The notes beneath the pieces were generated by a model. That model saw only the letters and a program-made list of their open reading frames with translations. It ran no database searches and was not told the DNA's origin. From Trujillonella endophytica (GTDB lineage Bacteria; Actinomycetota; Actinomycetes; Mycobacteriales; Geodermatophilaceae), in the NCBI RefSeq assembly GCF_019799905.1, contig NZ_JABGCI010000006.1, forward strand, positions 1-64,000: a stretch of 64,000 nucleotides of DNA, in the 5' to 3' direction. Positions within the stretch are counted from its first letter, which is position 1, and every line of letters begins with the position of its first letter. Positions 51,332-60,737 of this stretch are shown in pieces. The translations under genes and the position numbers were made by a program.

Positions 51332-52309
51332 TCAGCCGTAGACGGCCGAGACCTCCCGCACCAGCACGCCGAGCGCCTCGGCGGAGGACCGCCCGGTTGC
51401 GGTCTGGGCGGCCGCGGAGAGGGTCCACACCCCGGCCCCGCGGGCGTCGGGCAGGACGAGGGTCCAGTCGGCGTCGTAGCGGTCGTCCATCGCGCCGCAG
51501 CGCATCAGCGCCGCGCCCCCGGGGACGTCGGCGGACGGGCAGGGGATCCCGCCCGGGTGGTCCTGCTGACCGCCGCCCATGACCGCCTGCCCGCGCACGT
51601 GCTCGACCGAGGTGCCCCCCTCGAAGGTGACGCGGAAGGAGTAGGCGTAGTCGTGAGGTCCGTCGTAGCTGAGCGGCACGGGCACCCAGGTGCAGCCGCC
51701 CGGGTTCGGCAGCGTGCCCGTCCAGTAGCTGAAGCGCATGCCGAACTCCGCGCCCAGCCGGTCCGACAGCTGCGGGCAGGTCGCGACGTCCTCCTGGGTG
51801 GAGGCTCCCGGATAGGGCTTGCTGCCGGGCAGCCACTGGTCCCAGCCGGCGGGGGAGGACAGCGACACCGGGCCGCCGAGGGCGGTGACGAACGCGTCGA
51901 GCTCGGGCTGGGCCGCCTCCTGCGCGGCCGCGTGGGCCGCCGCTGCCTCGGCCTGCTGCTGGGCCACCTCCGCGCCCGCCTGCTCCTGCCGGGCCTCGGC
52001 GGCCGCCGACTCCGCCGCGGCCCGCGCCTCTGCCTCGGCCTCCCCGTCGGCGCCGGTGGTCACCGGTGCCGTCGTCCGCACGCCCGGGCCGGCGGCCTCG
52101 CCGGGGTCCGCGGACAGGGAGCCGATCGCCGTCGGCACGGCCACCACGAGCGCCACCACCGCGGCGACGGCGGCGACCAGGCCGGCGCGGGTGCGCCGCT
52201 GCCGCCGGTGCCGGGCGACCACGGCCTCCGGGGAGACCGTCGGGTCCAGCCAGGTGAGGTCGTCGGCCAGGGCCGTCAGCCGGGCGGAGAGGTCGTGTTC
52301 CGCGGTCAC
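51332..52309 (-). CDS. Anti-sigma-like membrane protein partnered with a SigE-type ECF sigma factor
   Basis: 325 residues. A cytoplasmic N-terminus (LTALADDLTWLDPTVSPEAVVARHRRQRRTRAG), one helix (LVAAVAAVVALVVAVPTAIG), an Ala/Glu/Gln-rich coiled coil (about 85-130), and an extracytoplasmic domain with paired cysteines (ATCPQL, GGCTWVP, IPCPSA, LMRCGA). The GTG overlaps the sigma factor stop (GTGA). It has no zinc-binding HxxxCxxC motif, so it is not a classical ZAS anti-sigma. Confidence 0.82.
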   Translation of the reverse strand: MTAEHDLSARLTALADDLTWLDPTVSPEAVVARHRRQRRTRAGLVAAVAAVVALVVAVPTAIGSLSADPGEAAGPGVRTTAPVTTGADGEAEAEARAAAESAAAEARQEQAGAEVAQQQAEAAAAHAAAQEAAQPELDAFVTALGGPVSLSSPAGWDQWLPGSKPYPGASTQEDVATCPQLSDRLGAEFGMRFSYWTGTLPNPGGCTWVPVPLSYDGPHDYAYSFRVTFEGGTSVEHVRGQAVMGGGQQDHPGGIPCPSADVPGGAALMRCGAMDDRYDADWTLVLPDARGAGVWTLSAAAQTATGRSSAEALGVLVREVSAVYG

Positions 52310-52845
52310 GCGGGCCTCCTCGAGGGGGTGGCCGGGTCGGGGGTGGGCCGGTCCCGGTCGGCGGCGAGCAGGGTGCGCAGCGAGGCCAGTCCGCGGGTGA
52401 CGTGGTTGTTCACCGTGCTGCGGGAGCAGGACATGAGCCGCGCGGTCTCCTCCTCGCTGAGGTCGTCGGAGTAGCGGAGGACGACGGCGGTGCGCATCCG
52501 CGGCGGGAGGCGCAGCAGCGCCGTCCGGAGCTCGTCGGCCTGGGCGTGCAGGGCCTGCAGGTCGGCGCCGTCCTCCCGGTCGGGCACGGTCTCCACCACC
52601 TGCTCGGTGCTGGTCAGCCGGCGCAGCCAGCTCAGGTGGGCGTTCACCATGACCCGCCGCACGTACGCGAGGGGGTCGTCGGCGGCGCGGACGGTGGACC
52701 ACCTCCCGTAGGCGCGGGCCAGCGCGGTCTGCACCAGGTCCTCGCCGGAGTGCCGGTCGCCGGTCAGCAGGACCGCGGTGCGCAGCAGCCGGGGGCCGCA
52801 GTCGACGACGAACCGGGTGAACCCGTCGTCCCTGTCCCGTGCCAC
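52306..52845 (-). CDS. ECF sigma factor, SigE family
   Basis: 179 residues. Region 2: FTRFVVDCGPRLLRTAVLLTGDRHSGEDLVQTALARAYGRW; region 4: LSEEETARLMSCSRSTVNNHVTRGLASLR. The GTG at 52845 is preferred because GGAGACGGAGG precedes it; an ATG 39 bp upstream is possible. It is coupled to the membrane protein that follows, and is the unfused counterpart of the fused gene at 49825. Confidence 0.9.
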   Translation of the reverse strand: MARDRDDGFTRFVVDCGPRLLRTAVLLTGDRHSGEDLVQTALARAYGRWSTVRAADDPLAYVRRVMVNAHLSWLRRLTSTEQVVETVPDREDGADLQALHAQADELRTALLRLPPRMRTAVVLRYSDDLSEEETARLMSCSRSTVNNHVTRGLASLRTLLAADRDRPTPDPATPSRRPA

Positions 52846-52938
52846 GCGCCCTCCGTCTCCCGTGCTCCTACTGGGTAGACGCATCGGCGGGGGTGGGTCG
52901 CCCCAGTACGGCTGGGTGTCGGTTCGGCAACGGCCCGG

Positions 52939-54147
52939 TCAGGGCGTGAGGACGACGGGCAGGTCGGCGAGCCCGCGGATGACGAACTCCGGCCGGCGGC
53001 GGGCCGGGCGGCCCAGCTCCAGCCGCGAGGTGCGCGCCAGCAGCGCGCCGAACGCGGCCTGCAGCTCCACCCGGGCCAGCGGCGCCCCGATGCAGAAGTG
53101 CACGCCGGCGCCGAAGGAGATCTGCGGGTTGGGGCTGCGGCCGACGTCCAGGCCGTCCGGATCGGCGAAGACGGCGGGGTCGCGGTTGGCGCTGCCGAGC
53201 AGGGCGGCGATCTTCTGCCCCCGCGCGACGGTCACCCCGCCGATCTCGACCTCCTCGGTGGCGGTGCGCTCGAACAGCTGGAGCGGGGAGTCGTAGCGCA
53301 TGAGCTCCTCGACCGCCGTGGGCAGCAGGCCGGGGTCCGCGCGCAGCCGGGCCAGCTGGTCGGCGTGCTGCAGGAGCGCCAGCAGGCCGTTGCCGGAGAC
53401 GTTCACGGTCGCCTCGTGGCCGGCGTTGAGCAGCAGGATGCAGGTGGTCACCAGCTCGTCCTCGGTGAGCCGGTCGCCGTCGGCGTCGCGGACCGACACC
53501 AGGTGGGACAGCAGGTCCTCCCCGGGCGCCCGACGGCGCTGGGCGGCCAGCTCGCGCAGGTAGCCGACGAACTCGGCGGCGGCGCGCTCGGCGGCCTCCT
53601 CGACGGCCGCCGTCCGGCCGTACTCGTACATCTTCACGATCGCGTTGGACCACGGCCGCAGCAGTGGCCGGTCGGCCGGGGGCACTCCGAGCAGCTCGGC
53701 GATGACCGCGACCGGCAGCTCCTCGGCCATGCCCGACAGGACGTCGACCGGCTCGGTGCCGGCGGAGCGCTCGACGAGCGCGTCGACGAGGTCGCGGGCC
53801 AGCTCCTGCACCCACGGGCGGAGCCGCTCGACGTGGCCGCGGGCGAAGGCGGTGCTGATCAGCCGGCGCAGGCGGGTGTGGTCCGGCGGCTCCATCTCCA
53901 GGATGGCGTTGCGGTGGATGAGGTTGAACGACCCGAACCGCTCGGCGGGCTCCCGGTCGCGCCAGATCCGCCCCAGCCGCCGGTCGCGCAGGACGGCGCC
54001 GGCCTCGGCGTGGGTGAACGCCAGCCACAACCCCAGGCCCTCGTGCCACTGCACCGTCGCCTCCGCGCGGGCCCGGGCGAACGCGGGGTAGGGGTCGGCG
54101 ACGACGGCGGGGTCGCCGAGGTCCAGGGACGGGGCCGAGCTGATCAC
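52939..54147 (-). CDS. Cytochrome P450
   Basis: 402 residues. Haem ligand Cys352 in FGAGVHFCIGAPLAR, I-helix LLLNAGHEATVN, K-helix ELMRYDSPLQLFER (ExxR at EELMR), and EPPDHTRLRRL. Bacterial class I P450 needing separate ferredoxin; none is adjacent. Substrate unknown. Divergent from the SEC-C protein gene. Confidence 0.95.
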   Translation of the reverse strand: MISSAPSLDLGDPAVVADPYPAFARARAEATVQWHEGLGLWLAFTHAEAGAVLRDRRLGRIWRDREPAERFGSFNLIHRNAILEMEPPDHTRLRRLISTAFARGHVERLRPWVQELARDLVDALVERSAGTEPVDVLSGMAEELPVAVIAELLGVPPADRPLLRPWSNAIVKMYEYGRTAAVEEAAERAAAEFVGYLRELAAQRRRAPGEDLLSHLVSVRDADGDRLTEDELVTTCILLLNAGHEATVNVSGNGLLALLQHADQLARLRADPGLLPTAVEELMRYDSPLQLFERTATEEVEIGGVTVARGQKIAALLGSANRDPAVFADPDGLDVGRSPNPQISFGAGVHFCIGAPLARVELQAAFGALLARTSRLELGRPARRRPEFVIRGLADLPVVLTP

Positions 54148-54233
54148 CTCTGGAGCTTAAGGACGGCCCCCGCCCAGGGGCCCGCCGCGAGCGGGCGAGC
54201 GGTCGGGGGCAGGGGGGTCCTTACGCTGGACCC

Positions 54234-55172
54234 ATGGCCCGCTCCGCGACCCGCCGCAAGCCCGGTTCCGCTCCCGCCGCCGAGGGGGGCGCGAACCCCA
54301 AGGCTCCCTGCCCGTGCGGTTCCGGCCGCCGCTACAAGCACTGCCACGGCTCCGGCTACGCCCCGCCGGTCGCCCGCCCGTTCGAGGGCCTGCCGGGAGA
54401 GCCGGACTGGGTGGCGCTGCGCGAGCTGGTGCCGGCCGCGACGGCCCCGCTGAAGACGGCGGACGGCCGCGAGGTGACCCTGGCCAGCGTGCTGCCCGGC
54501 GGGGCGCCCGCCCTGGTGCGCGCCAACGGCGAGATCCTGCTGGGCGCGCAGCTCCCGGCGTCCTCCGACGACGTCAGCCAGGACCTCGGGACCGCGCTGG
54601 CCGCCGCGCTGGAGGCCCCGAAGGGCGCGCCGGTCGACCCGGGCCCCATCGGCGCCGCCGGCTCGGCCGGGCCGCGCCTGCAGGACCTGCTCGACCTCAC
54701 CGCCCCGCTCGAGGTCACCGTGCACGAGGACTTCGCCTTCTGGCTCGAGGGCGCCGACCCCTCGCCGGCCGCGAAGGCCGGGCTGGAGCAGGCCAACCAG
54801 GCGGTGCTGCCCACGGTCCGGCTGCCCGGGCTGGGCGCGGCCTACTGGGTCCGGCCCAGCGGCGAGCGGGCGCACCTGCGGTGGGTCCGGCCGGAGCCCG
54901 AGGAGCAGCTGCTCGACGCGCTGGCCCGGCTCTCGGCGTCGGAGCAGATCCTGCTCGGCGACGGCACGCGCTACGCCGGGGCGTTCCGCGCGCACGGCCT
55001 CGTCGTCCCGGTGTGGGACCTGCCGGCCGACACGCTGGCCGACGACTGGACCGACGCCGCGACCGACTTCCAGTCACGGCTGGAGCAGGCGCTGACGGTG
55101 ACCGACCCGCTGACGGCCGACGAGCGCCGCGCCCGCGCCGGCCTCATCTCCCGGCAGATCACCCTGCGCTGA
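54234..55172 (+). CDS. DUF5926-family protein with N-terminal SEC-C zinc motif
   Basis: 312 residues. The SEC-C motif CPCGSGRRYKHCHG has Cys26, Cys28, Cys37 and His38. The remainder (RPFEGLPGEPDWVALRELVPA..., then EQILLGDGTRYAGAFRAHGLVVPVWDLP) matches a conserved actinobacterial protein of unknown function as I recall it. Basic N-terminus. Stands alone with a plausible start directly after a short divergent promoter. Confidence 0.85.
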   Translation: MARSATRRKPGSAPAAEGGANPKAPCPCGSGRRYKHCHGSGYAPPVARPFEGLPGEPDWVALRELVPAATAPLKTADGREVTLASVLPGGAPALVRANGEILLGAQLPASSDDVSQDLGTALAAALEAPKGAPVDPGPIGAAGSAGPRLQDLLDLTAPLEVTVHEDFAFWLEGADPSPAAKAGLEQANQAVLPTVRLPGLGAAYWVRPSGERAHLRWVRPEPEEQLLDALARLSASEQILLGDGTRYAGAFRAHGLVVPVWDLPADTLADDWTDAATDFQSRLEQALTVTDPLTADERRARAGLISRQITLR

Positions 55173-55322
55173 CCGCGCCGCCGCGGGAGCCCCGGCCCCG
55201 CGCCGGAACCTCTCGACGGAGGGCTCGGGCGTACCCCACCATCCCCGCCGATGCACCGCCGGACCGATGTCCGAGCGGGCAGCGGTGGCCACGTGTCGGC
55301 CGGGACGGTGGGGAGCCCGAAC

Positions 55323-56822
55323 ATGCTGAGAGCACTTCCGCGCCTGCACCCGGGTGCGGCCGTCCGGCGCCACCGGCCCTGGTGGCCGACGGCCGCCGTC
55401 CTCCCGGCGGCCGTCGTGGTGGCCCTGCTGCCCGCCGCCCCCGCCGCGGCGGCGCCGCCGGCGCGCGAGACGACGCACACCGTCGGCCTGCCCGAATGCC
55501 TCGGGGAGGCCGACGGTGTGCAGGCGGTCTTCGGCGCCCGGTGGGAGGACGTCCGGATGGCGGACAGCGACCTGACCCTCCTCCGCGACGGGGAGGTCTT
55601 CGCGTACGACGCCGGGGACCGCACCGTCGAGTGGGACGGATCGGTGCTGGCCGGCAGCCTCACCCTGGCCGAGCCCGGGGACGGGGAAGGACCGGCGGAG
55701 GAGATCGGCCGGGCCTCCTACCGCCTCACCCTCGTGGCGGATGGCCCGACGTCGACCGTGACCACCAGGGAGGGCGACGGCAACCGGAGCTCCCGGGTGG
55801 TCGTCACGCGCCAGCCGATGCGGGTGACCGGGGGATCGGTCGACGTCACGGTCGGCGAGCAGGAGTGGAGCTTCGGGCTCACCGGGTGCGCGGGTGCCGC
55901 GAGCACGGCGGTGGTCTTCGCGAGCCAGCCGGACACCTACGTGGAGCGGCCCCCCGCAGCGGTGACGGCGCAGTGCACCAGCGCCAACGGCAACGGCGAG
56001 CAGCTCGTCCTGGTCGCCGAGACGCACGGCACCGCGGTGGAGGCGGTCCTCGCCGTGGTCGACGGCAGCACGGGGGACGTCCTCGCCGTCGGCTTCGACA
56101 GCTGGGACTGGAGCGGGGCTCCTGCGCCGTTCCGGGGCACCGTGCAGCTGGTGGTCCCGGTCCCCGAGGGCGAGCCCGACCCCCCGACGGTCGCGGCCGT
56201 GGTCGACCTGGCGGCGCAGAAGACCGGGCAGACCCGGACCGCTCTGGTGTTCCAGGGCGGCCGGGACCGGATCTCGACCGAGTTCTTCCGCTGGGACGGG
56301 ACGGTCACCGCCGACGGCTTCGGCACCTTCTCCGTCACCGGCTGCGAGGGCACCCTCCAGACCGCGGTCAACCGGTCCAGCACTCCCTCGGGCCCCCAGC
56401 CCGGCGGTCCGGCGCCGGCGAACGACGGTCCCGAGGCCGCGACGGTCCTCACCCCGGACGGGCGTCCGGTCAATGCGCAGACCCGCGGCGCGGCCGTGCC
56501 GGCCGAAGCGCCCATGTCCTGCCTGGAGTACGACCCCGACCCGGGCCACACGGTCTGGTTCCGGTTCACCGGAACCGGCGGCCCGGTGACGATCAGTCCC
56601 GCGGGGAGCAGCTTCAACACGGTGCTGGCCGCCTACGTCCGAGACGGCGACGAGCTGGTCGGGGTCGAGTGCGTGGACGACGACGGGTTCGGCACCCCCT
56701 CGGCCACCACGCTGGCAGCCCTGACCATCGACACGCTCCCCGGCGCGAGCTACTACGTGCAGGCAGCGGGGTACGCCGCCCAGCACGGTCGGCTGCGCCT
56801 GGCCGCCATCGCCGGTCGATGA
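55323..56822 (+). CDS. Secreted protein with C-terminal pre-peptidase-like domain
   Basis: 499 residues. Signal peptide: basic N-terminus (RHRPWW), hydrophobic AAVLPAAVVVALLPAAPAAAA. The middle is beta-rich with repeated D/G turns and contains two similar blocks (VEAVLAVVDGSTGDVLAVGFDSWDW...). The C-terminal part from about residue 360 (NDGPEAATVLTPDGRPVNAQT..., HTVWFRFTGTGGPVTISPAGSSFNTVLAAYV) resembles bacterial pre-peptidase C-terminal domains. The ATG at 55323 has GGGGAG upstream. No catalytic motif is recognised. Confidence 0.75.
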   Translation: MLRALPRLHPGAAVRRHRPWWPTAAVLPAAVVVALLPAAPAAAAPPARETTHTVGLPECLGEADGVQAVFGARWEDVRMADSDLTLLRDGEVFAYDAGDRTVEWDGSVLAGSLTLAEPGDGEGPAEEIGRASYRLTLVADGPTSTVTTREGDGNRSSRVVVTRQPMRVTGGSVDVTVGEQEWSFGLTGCAGAASTAVVFASQPDTYVERPPAAVTAQCTSANGNGEQLVLVAETHGTAVEAVLAVVDGSTGDVLAVGFDSWDWSGAPAPFRGTVQLVVPVPEGEPDPPTVAAVVDLAAQKTGQTRTALVFQGGRDRISTEFFRWDGTVTADGFGTFSVTGCEGTLQTAVNRSSTPSGPQPGGPAPANDGPEAATVLTPDGRPVNAQTRGAAVPAEAPMSCLEYDPDPGHTVWFRFTGTGGPVTISPAGSSFNTVLAAYVRDGDELVGVECVDDDGFGTPSATTLAALTIDTLPGASYYVQAAGYAAQHGRLRLAAIAGR

Positions 56823-57478
56823 TGACGCAGCAGCAGGAGCTCTCACCCCGGGCACAGCGCCTGCTGGAGCGGCGTCTCCGTGAGGCTCTCCCGCCCCACG
56901 ACGGACCGGACGCGGTGTCCCCGCCGCTGCGGTGGGTGCGGCGGTTCACCCCGCTGGGGATCGGTCGGCGGCGCGTGGTCCTGCGAATGGTCGGCGGTCG
57001 GCTGCAGATCGTGCGGACGCCGCTGTTCTCCGCCGAGCGGGTGATCGCCGAGGGGTGGCCGGGGGAGTTCCACAGCGCGGCCGCGTCACGCAGCGGCCGC
57101 GGCCTGCACCTCTGGCACGGCGACCGGCTCCACCGGCTGACCGGCCGGTCGAGCGCCGGCCACGACGGCGGCGGCGACACGGGTTCCTGGACGCTCGGCG
57201 ACGACCCGGTCAGCGCGGTGATCGGCATCATCCTGCTGCCGTTCCTGCTGATCTACGGGGTGTGGCTGCTCCTGGGCCTGTGCACCTCGACGGTCGCGTC
57301 GGAGCGGGAGAACGCCACGACCACGCTGCGCTGGCTCGTCCCCGTGCTGGGCGCACCGCCGCCCGGGCGGACGTATCGCCGGCCGCTGCCCGGCGGCCTG
57401 CTCACCCTGGGCCGGTGGCTGGTGCGGCTGGCCGTGCTGGGTGGGCTCGCCGCCGGCGTGGTGCTGGCGCTGCGGTAG
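56822..57478 (+). CDS. Membrane protein of unknown function
   Basis: 218 residues. A cytoplasmic N-terminal half rich in Arg (RRLREALPPH, RRFTPLGIGRRRVVLRMVGGRLQIVRTPLF) then two hydrophobic helices (AVIGIILLPFLLIYGVWLLLGL and WLVRLAVLGGLAAGVVLAL). The ATG overlaps the stop of the secreted protein (TGATG), so the two are coupled. I recognise no family. Confidence 0.7.
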   Translation: MTQQQELSPRAQRLLERRLREALPPHDGPDAVSPPLRWVRRFTPLGIGRRRVVLRMVGGRLQIVRTPLFSAERVIAEGWPGEFHSAAASRSGRGLHLWHGDRLHRLTGRSSAGHDGGGDTGSWTLGDDPVSAVIGIILLPFLLIYGVWLLLGLCTSTVASERENATTTLRWLVPVLGAPPPGRTYRRPLPGGLLTLGRWLVRLAVLGGLAAGVVLALR

Positions 57479-57491
57479 GGGGTCCCGGACG

Positions 57492-57531
57492 CGCTCGTGC
57501 GCTGCCCACCCGGGTGGGCAGCGCACGAGCG
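57492..57531. terminator. Perfect 40-bp palindromic terminator
   Basis: CGCTCGTGCGCTGCCCACCC (57492-57511) is immediately followed by its exact complement (57512-57531), with no loop. Located between convergent genes and should terminate both. Confidence 0.88.
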
Positions 57532-57553
57532 TCCTGAGGGGTGTGCCCCGGCG

Positions 57554-58495
57554 TCAGGCGCGGCGCCGGCCGAGGCGCACCAGACCGGCGCCGAGGCCCA
57601 GGGCGACGACGCCGCCGGCCAGGTACGGCTTGGGGTCGACGCCGGTGTAGGCCAGCTGGCCACTGCCGGTGCCGCCGCTGCTCGCCACCGGGACGACCGC
57701 GTGCTGCGGGTGCTGCTGCGGCTGCGCCACCGGGTGGAGCGTGGGGTGCTGCGGCTGAGCGACGGGGGCCGGCACGGGGTCGGGCTGCTCGCCCGGGATC
57801 AGGGCGCACAGCTGCTCGACCAGCCCGCGCAGGGGCGCCGGGTCGACGCCGAGGGCCGCACCACCCTGGTCGATCAGGTCCAGCAGCGACCGGCAGCCCT
57901 CCCCGAGGCCCGTCGGCAGTGCGGCGAGCAGCTGCTCCAGCAGATCCTGGAGGGCCTCGGTCGGGTCGGCCTCCGCCGCCTCGCACAGCTGGTCGAACCC
58001 GGCCGCCAGCTGGGGGCTGATCCCCAGCAACCCGTCGCGGACCTGGTCGCAGAGTCCGGCGATCGGGTGGGGAGCCGGCTCGTCCTCCAGGGCTGCACCG
58101 GCCGGGTCCCCGGAACCGGGCGCCGGGTCGCCGCTGCCGGTCCAGCCTGCGCCGTCCCCACCGGCGGCGTTCCCGGGCGGACCACCGGGCGGTCCGCCGG
58201 GCAGTCCGCCGGGCAGTCCGCCGGGCCGGGCGCCGGTCAGCGTGCCCGCAGCGTCCTCCAGCGCGTCGGGGACGGCCGCCGCGGGGTCGGCCCCTCCTCC
58301 TCCCTGCGCCGGCGTCTGTGGCGCCGTCCCCGCACCCGGCAGGGCGCCGGTCAGGGCATCCGGGAGGGACTCCGCGGCGTCCCGCAGCGGACCGAGCGGG
58401 TCCGGCAGGGGGGCGGCGGACGCCGCGCCCGGGGAGAACGCGAGCAGCACGAGCGCTGCCGCGGGAGCGAGCAGCAGACGGGACGTACGGGACAC
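57554..58495 (-). CDS. Cell-wall-anchored surface protein with LAYTG sorting signal
   Basis: 313 residues. Signal peptide (SRTSRLLLAPAAALVLLAFSPGAASA), then a Gly/Pro-rich stretch (RPGGLPGGLPGGPPGGPPG), an alpha-helical Leu/Asp domain with three cysteines, and a Pro/His/Gln-rich stalk. The C-terminus LAYTG, hydrophobic helix and RRR tail is a class E-type (LAxTG) sorting signal. The start GTG at 58495 is fixed by the signal peptide. No class E sortase is adjacent. Confidence 0.82.
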   Translation of the reverse strand: MSRTSRLLLAPAAALVLLAFSPGAASAAPLPDPLGPLRDAAESLPDALTGALPGAGTAPQTPAQGGGGADPAAAVPDALEDAAGTLTGARPGGLPGGLPGGPPGGPPGNAAGGDGAGWTGSGDPAPGSGDPAGAALEDEPAPHPIAGLCDQVRDGLLGISPQLAAGFDQLCEAAEADPTEALQDLLEQLLAALPTGLGEGCRSLLDLIDQGGAALGVDPAPLRGLVEQLCALIPGEQPDPVPAPVAQPQHPTLHPVAQPQQHPQHAVVPVASSGGTGSGQLAYTGVDPKPYLAGGVVALGLGAGLVRLGRRRA

Positions 58496-58635
58496 GGTTC
58501 CCCCGAGGGGTCGGCAGCGGTGGGCGTGCTGCTCACGAGTGACCGAGGCAGAGGTCACGCAGCCGGTCCCGACTGCTGCGTGTCGACACGGACCGTGACG
58601 GAGTGGTCCCGAACGGGGCCCGCGATGCCGGCCCG

Positions 58636-59868
58636 TCAGCCGGGGACGGCGTCGCGCGCCACGGGGCACGACATGCACCGCGGCCCGCCGCGGCCGCTGC
58701 CCAGCTCCGCGCCGGCGATCCGCACCACCTCGACGCCCGCGGCCTCCAGCGCGGCGTTGGTGACCGTGTTGCGCTCGTAGGCCACGGCCAGCCGCGGCGC
58801 CAGTGCCAGGGTGTTGTTGCCGTCGTCCCACTGCTCGCGCTCGGCGGTGACCGGGTCCAGGCCGGTGTCGATCACCCGCAGCCGGTCGATGCCCATCGCC
58901 CGGGCGGCCGCGCCGAGGAAGGGCTCGGGCCCGCGGACGACGAGGTCGGTGGCGTCGGCGTCGTCCGGAGGCTCGTCCGCCGTGACCGTCCAGGCGACCA
59001 GCGAGTCGGCCACCGCCGGGTACATGACCATGGCGTCGACGTCGACCATGGTGGCGATGGTGTCCAGGTGCATCGTCGCCCGCTGCTGGGCGATGGGGAC
59101 GACGAGCACGGTGTGGGCGAGGCCGCGGGCGAACACCCGCCGCGCCAGCCGCTCGGCGCCGCCGGCCGTCGTCCGCTCGCCGACGCCGACCGCGACCACG
59201 CCCGGCGCCAACAGCAGGACGTCGCCGCCCTCCAGGTGCTCCAGCGAGGGGTCGTAGAGCCGCTCGACGCCGCGGAAGCGCGGGTGGTGGGCGTACAGGG
59301 CGCCGGTGATCGTCGTCTCCCGCCCCCGGGCCGGCATCGCCAGCGAGGTGACCGCCACCTGGTCGCCCACCCACACCGACGAGTCGCGGGTGAACAGCAG
59401 GTTGGGCAGCGGCGGGACGACGAACGCGCCCTGTCCTCCCACCCGCCCCATGAGGTGCCAGCCCAGGCCTCGCGCGCCGGGGAGCTCGTCGTGCGCCAGG
59501 CCGGCGATGAGCGTCGCCGCGAGCTCGGCCGGGGACAGGCCGGACAGGTGCTCGGCGGCGGTCCGGCGCAGCGTCGCGCCCAGCCGCGGGTCGTCGACCG
59601 CGGCGTCGACCAGCTCGGCGCGGGCCGCGGGCACCGCCAGCACCTCGGCCAGCAGCCGGTCGACGTAGAGCACCTCCACCCCGCGCGCGGTGAGCTCCGC
59701 GGCGAACGCGTCGTGCTCCTCCTGCGCCCGCGCCACCCACGGCACCCCGTCGAACAGCAGCTCGTCGTTGTTGCGCGGGGTGAGCCGGCGCAGCTCGGCC
59801 CCGGGCCGGTGCAGCAGCACGGTGCGCAGGGGGCCGACCTCGCTGGTCACGCCGACGGGAGCGGTCAT
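58636..59868 (-). CDS. arcA: Arginine deiminase
   Basis: 410 residues. Catalytic Cys398 in [12 protein letters not shown], the DGNNTLAL loop, [11 protein letters not shown] with the catalytic His, and [13 protein letters not shown]. Converts arginine to citrulline and ammonia. No arcB/arcC/arcD neighbours. The ATG at 59868 gives [23 protein letters not shown]. Confidence 0.96.
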   Translation of the reverse strand: MTAPVGVTSEVGPLRTVLLHRPGAELRRLTPRNNDELLFDGVPWVARAQEEHDAFAAELTARGVEVLYVDRLLAEVLAVPAARAELVDAAVDDPRLGATLRRTAAEHLSGLSPAELAATLIAGLAHDELPGARGLGWHLMGRVGGQGAFVVPPLPNLLFTRDSSVWVGDQVAVTSLAMPARGRETTITGALYAHHPRFRGVERLYDPSLEHLEGGDVLLLAPGVVAVGVGERTTAGGAERLARRVFARGLAHTVLVVPIAQQRATMHLDTIATMVDVDAMVMYPAVADSLVAWTVTADEPPDDADATDLVVRGPEPFLGAAARAMGIDRLRVIDTGLDPVTAEREQWDDGNNTLALAPRLAVAYERNTVTNAALEAAGVEVVRIAGAELGSGRGGPRCMSCPVARDAVPG

Positions 59869-59963
59869 CCGCCGAGGCTGGCACAACCGCCGAGGAGGGC
59901 GCTCGGTAGCGTCGTCCGCCCGGGGGACACCGCCGTCCCCCGCCCGATCCGGAGGTGCGGCGC

Positions 59964-60731
59964 GTGGACCTGTTCGACCTGACCGGGAAGGTCGCCGTCG
60001 TCACCGGCGGCACCCGCGGCATCGGCCTGATGATGGCCCGCGGGCTGCTCCAGGCCGGGGCGTCGGTGTACATCAGCTCCCGCAAGGCCGACGCCGGCGA
60101 GGCGGCCGCCGCCGAGCTGGCGCAGTACGGGCGGGTCGTCTCGGTCCCGGCCGACGTCTCCACCGAGGCCGAGTGCCGGCGGCTGGCCGAGGAGGTCGGC
60201 CGGCGCGAGGAGCGGCTGCACGTGCTGGTCAACAACGCCGGTGCTACCTGGGGCGCGCCGTTCGAGGAGTTCCCGGCGTCGGCGTGGGACAAGGTGCTCG
60301 ACCTCAACCTCAAGGCGCCGTTCTTCCTCACCCGCGCCTTCCTCCCGCTGCTCGAGGCCGCGGCCACCCCGGACGACCCGGCGCGCGTGGTCAACGTCGG
60401 CAGCATCGACGGGCTGCACGCGCCGGCCCTGCCGACGTACTCCTACTCGGCGAGCAAGGCCGGTGTGCACCACCTGACGCGGGTGCTGGCCAAGGAGCTG
60501 GGCCCGCGCGCGATCACCGTCAACGCGGTGGCGCCCGGGCCGTTCGAGTCGAAGATGATGGCGGCCACCCTCGAGGCGTTCGGCGACGAGATCGCGGCGT
60601 CGGCGCCGCTGAAGCGGATCGGCCGGCCCGACGACATGGCCGGCGTCGTCGTCTACCTGTGCAGCCGGGCCGGTGCGTACGTGACCGGCGCCGTCATCCC
60701 CGTCGACGGCGGCCGGGCGACGACCCTCTAG
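59964..60731 (+). CDS. Short-chain dehydrogenase/reductase
   Basis: 255 residues. NAD(P) motif [12 protein letters not shown] ([15 protein letters not shown]), catalytic Ser in VGSIDG, and YSYSASK (Tyr, Lys). C-terminal [14 protein letters not shown]. The cofactor Arg in SSRKADA suggests NADP. GTG at 59964 follows GGAGGTG with good spacing. Substrate unknown; resembles FabG-like or sugar-alcohol SDRs. Confidence 0.93.
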   Translation: MDLFDLTGKVAVVTGGTRGIGLMMARGLLQAGASVYISSRKADAGEAAAAELAQYGRVVSVPADVSTEAECRRLAEEVGRREERLHVLVNNAGATWGAPFEEFPASAWDKVLDLNLKAPFFLTRAFLPLLEAAATPDDPARVVNVGSIDGLHAPALPTYSYSASKAGVHHLTRVLAKELGPRAITVNAVAPGPFESKMMAATLEAFGDEIAASAPLKRIGRPDDMAGVVVYLCSRAGAYVTGAVIPVDGGRATTL

Positions 60732-60737
60732 GCCACG

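Noticed and set aside
54314..57478. 1054-residue plus-strand open frame
   Set aside because: Its first 830 residues are a low-complexity Ala/Arg/Gly shadow of two real genes; only the last 218 residues look like a protein.
57554..60406. 950-residue minus-strand frame across arcA
   Set aside because: Only the LAYTG surface protein at its 3' end is real; the rest shadows arginine deiminase.
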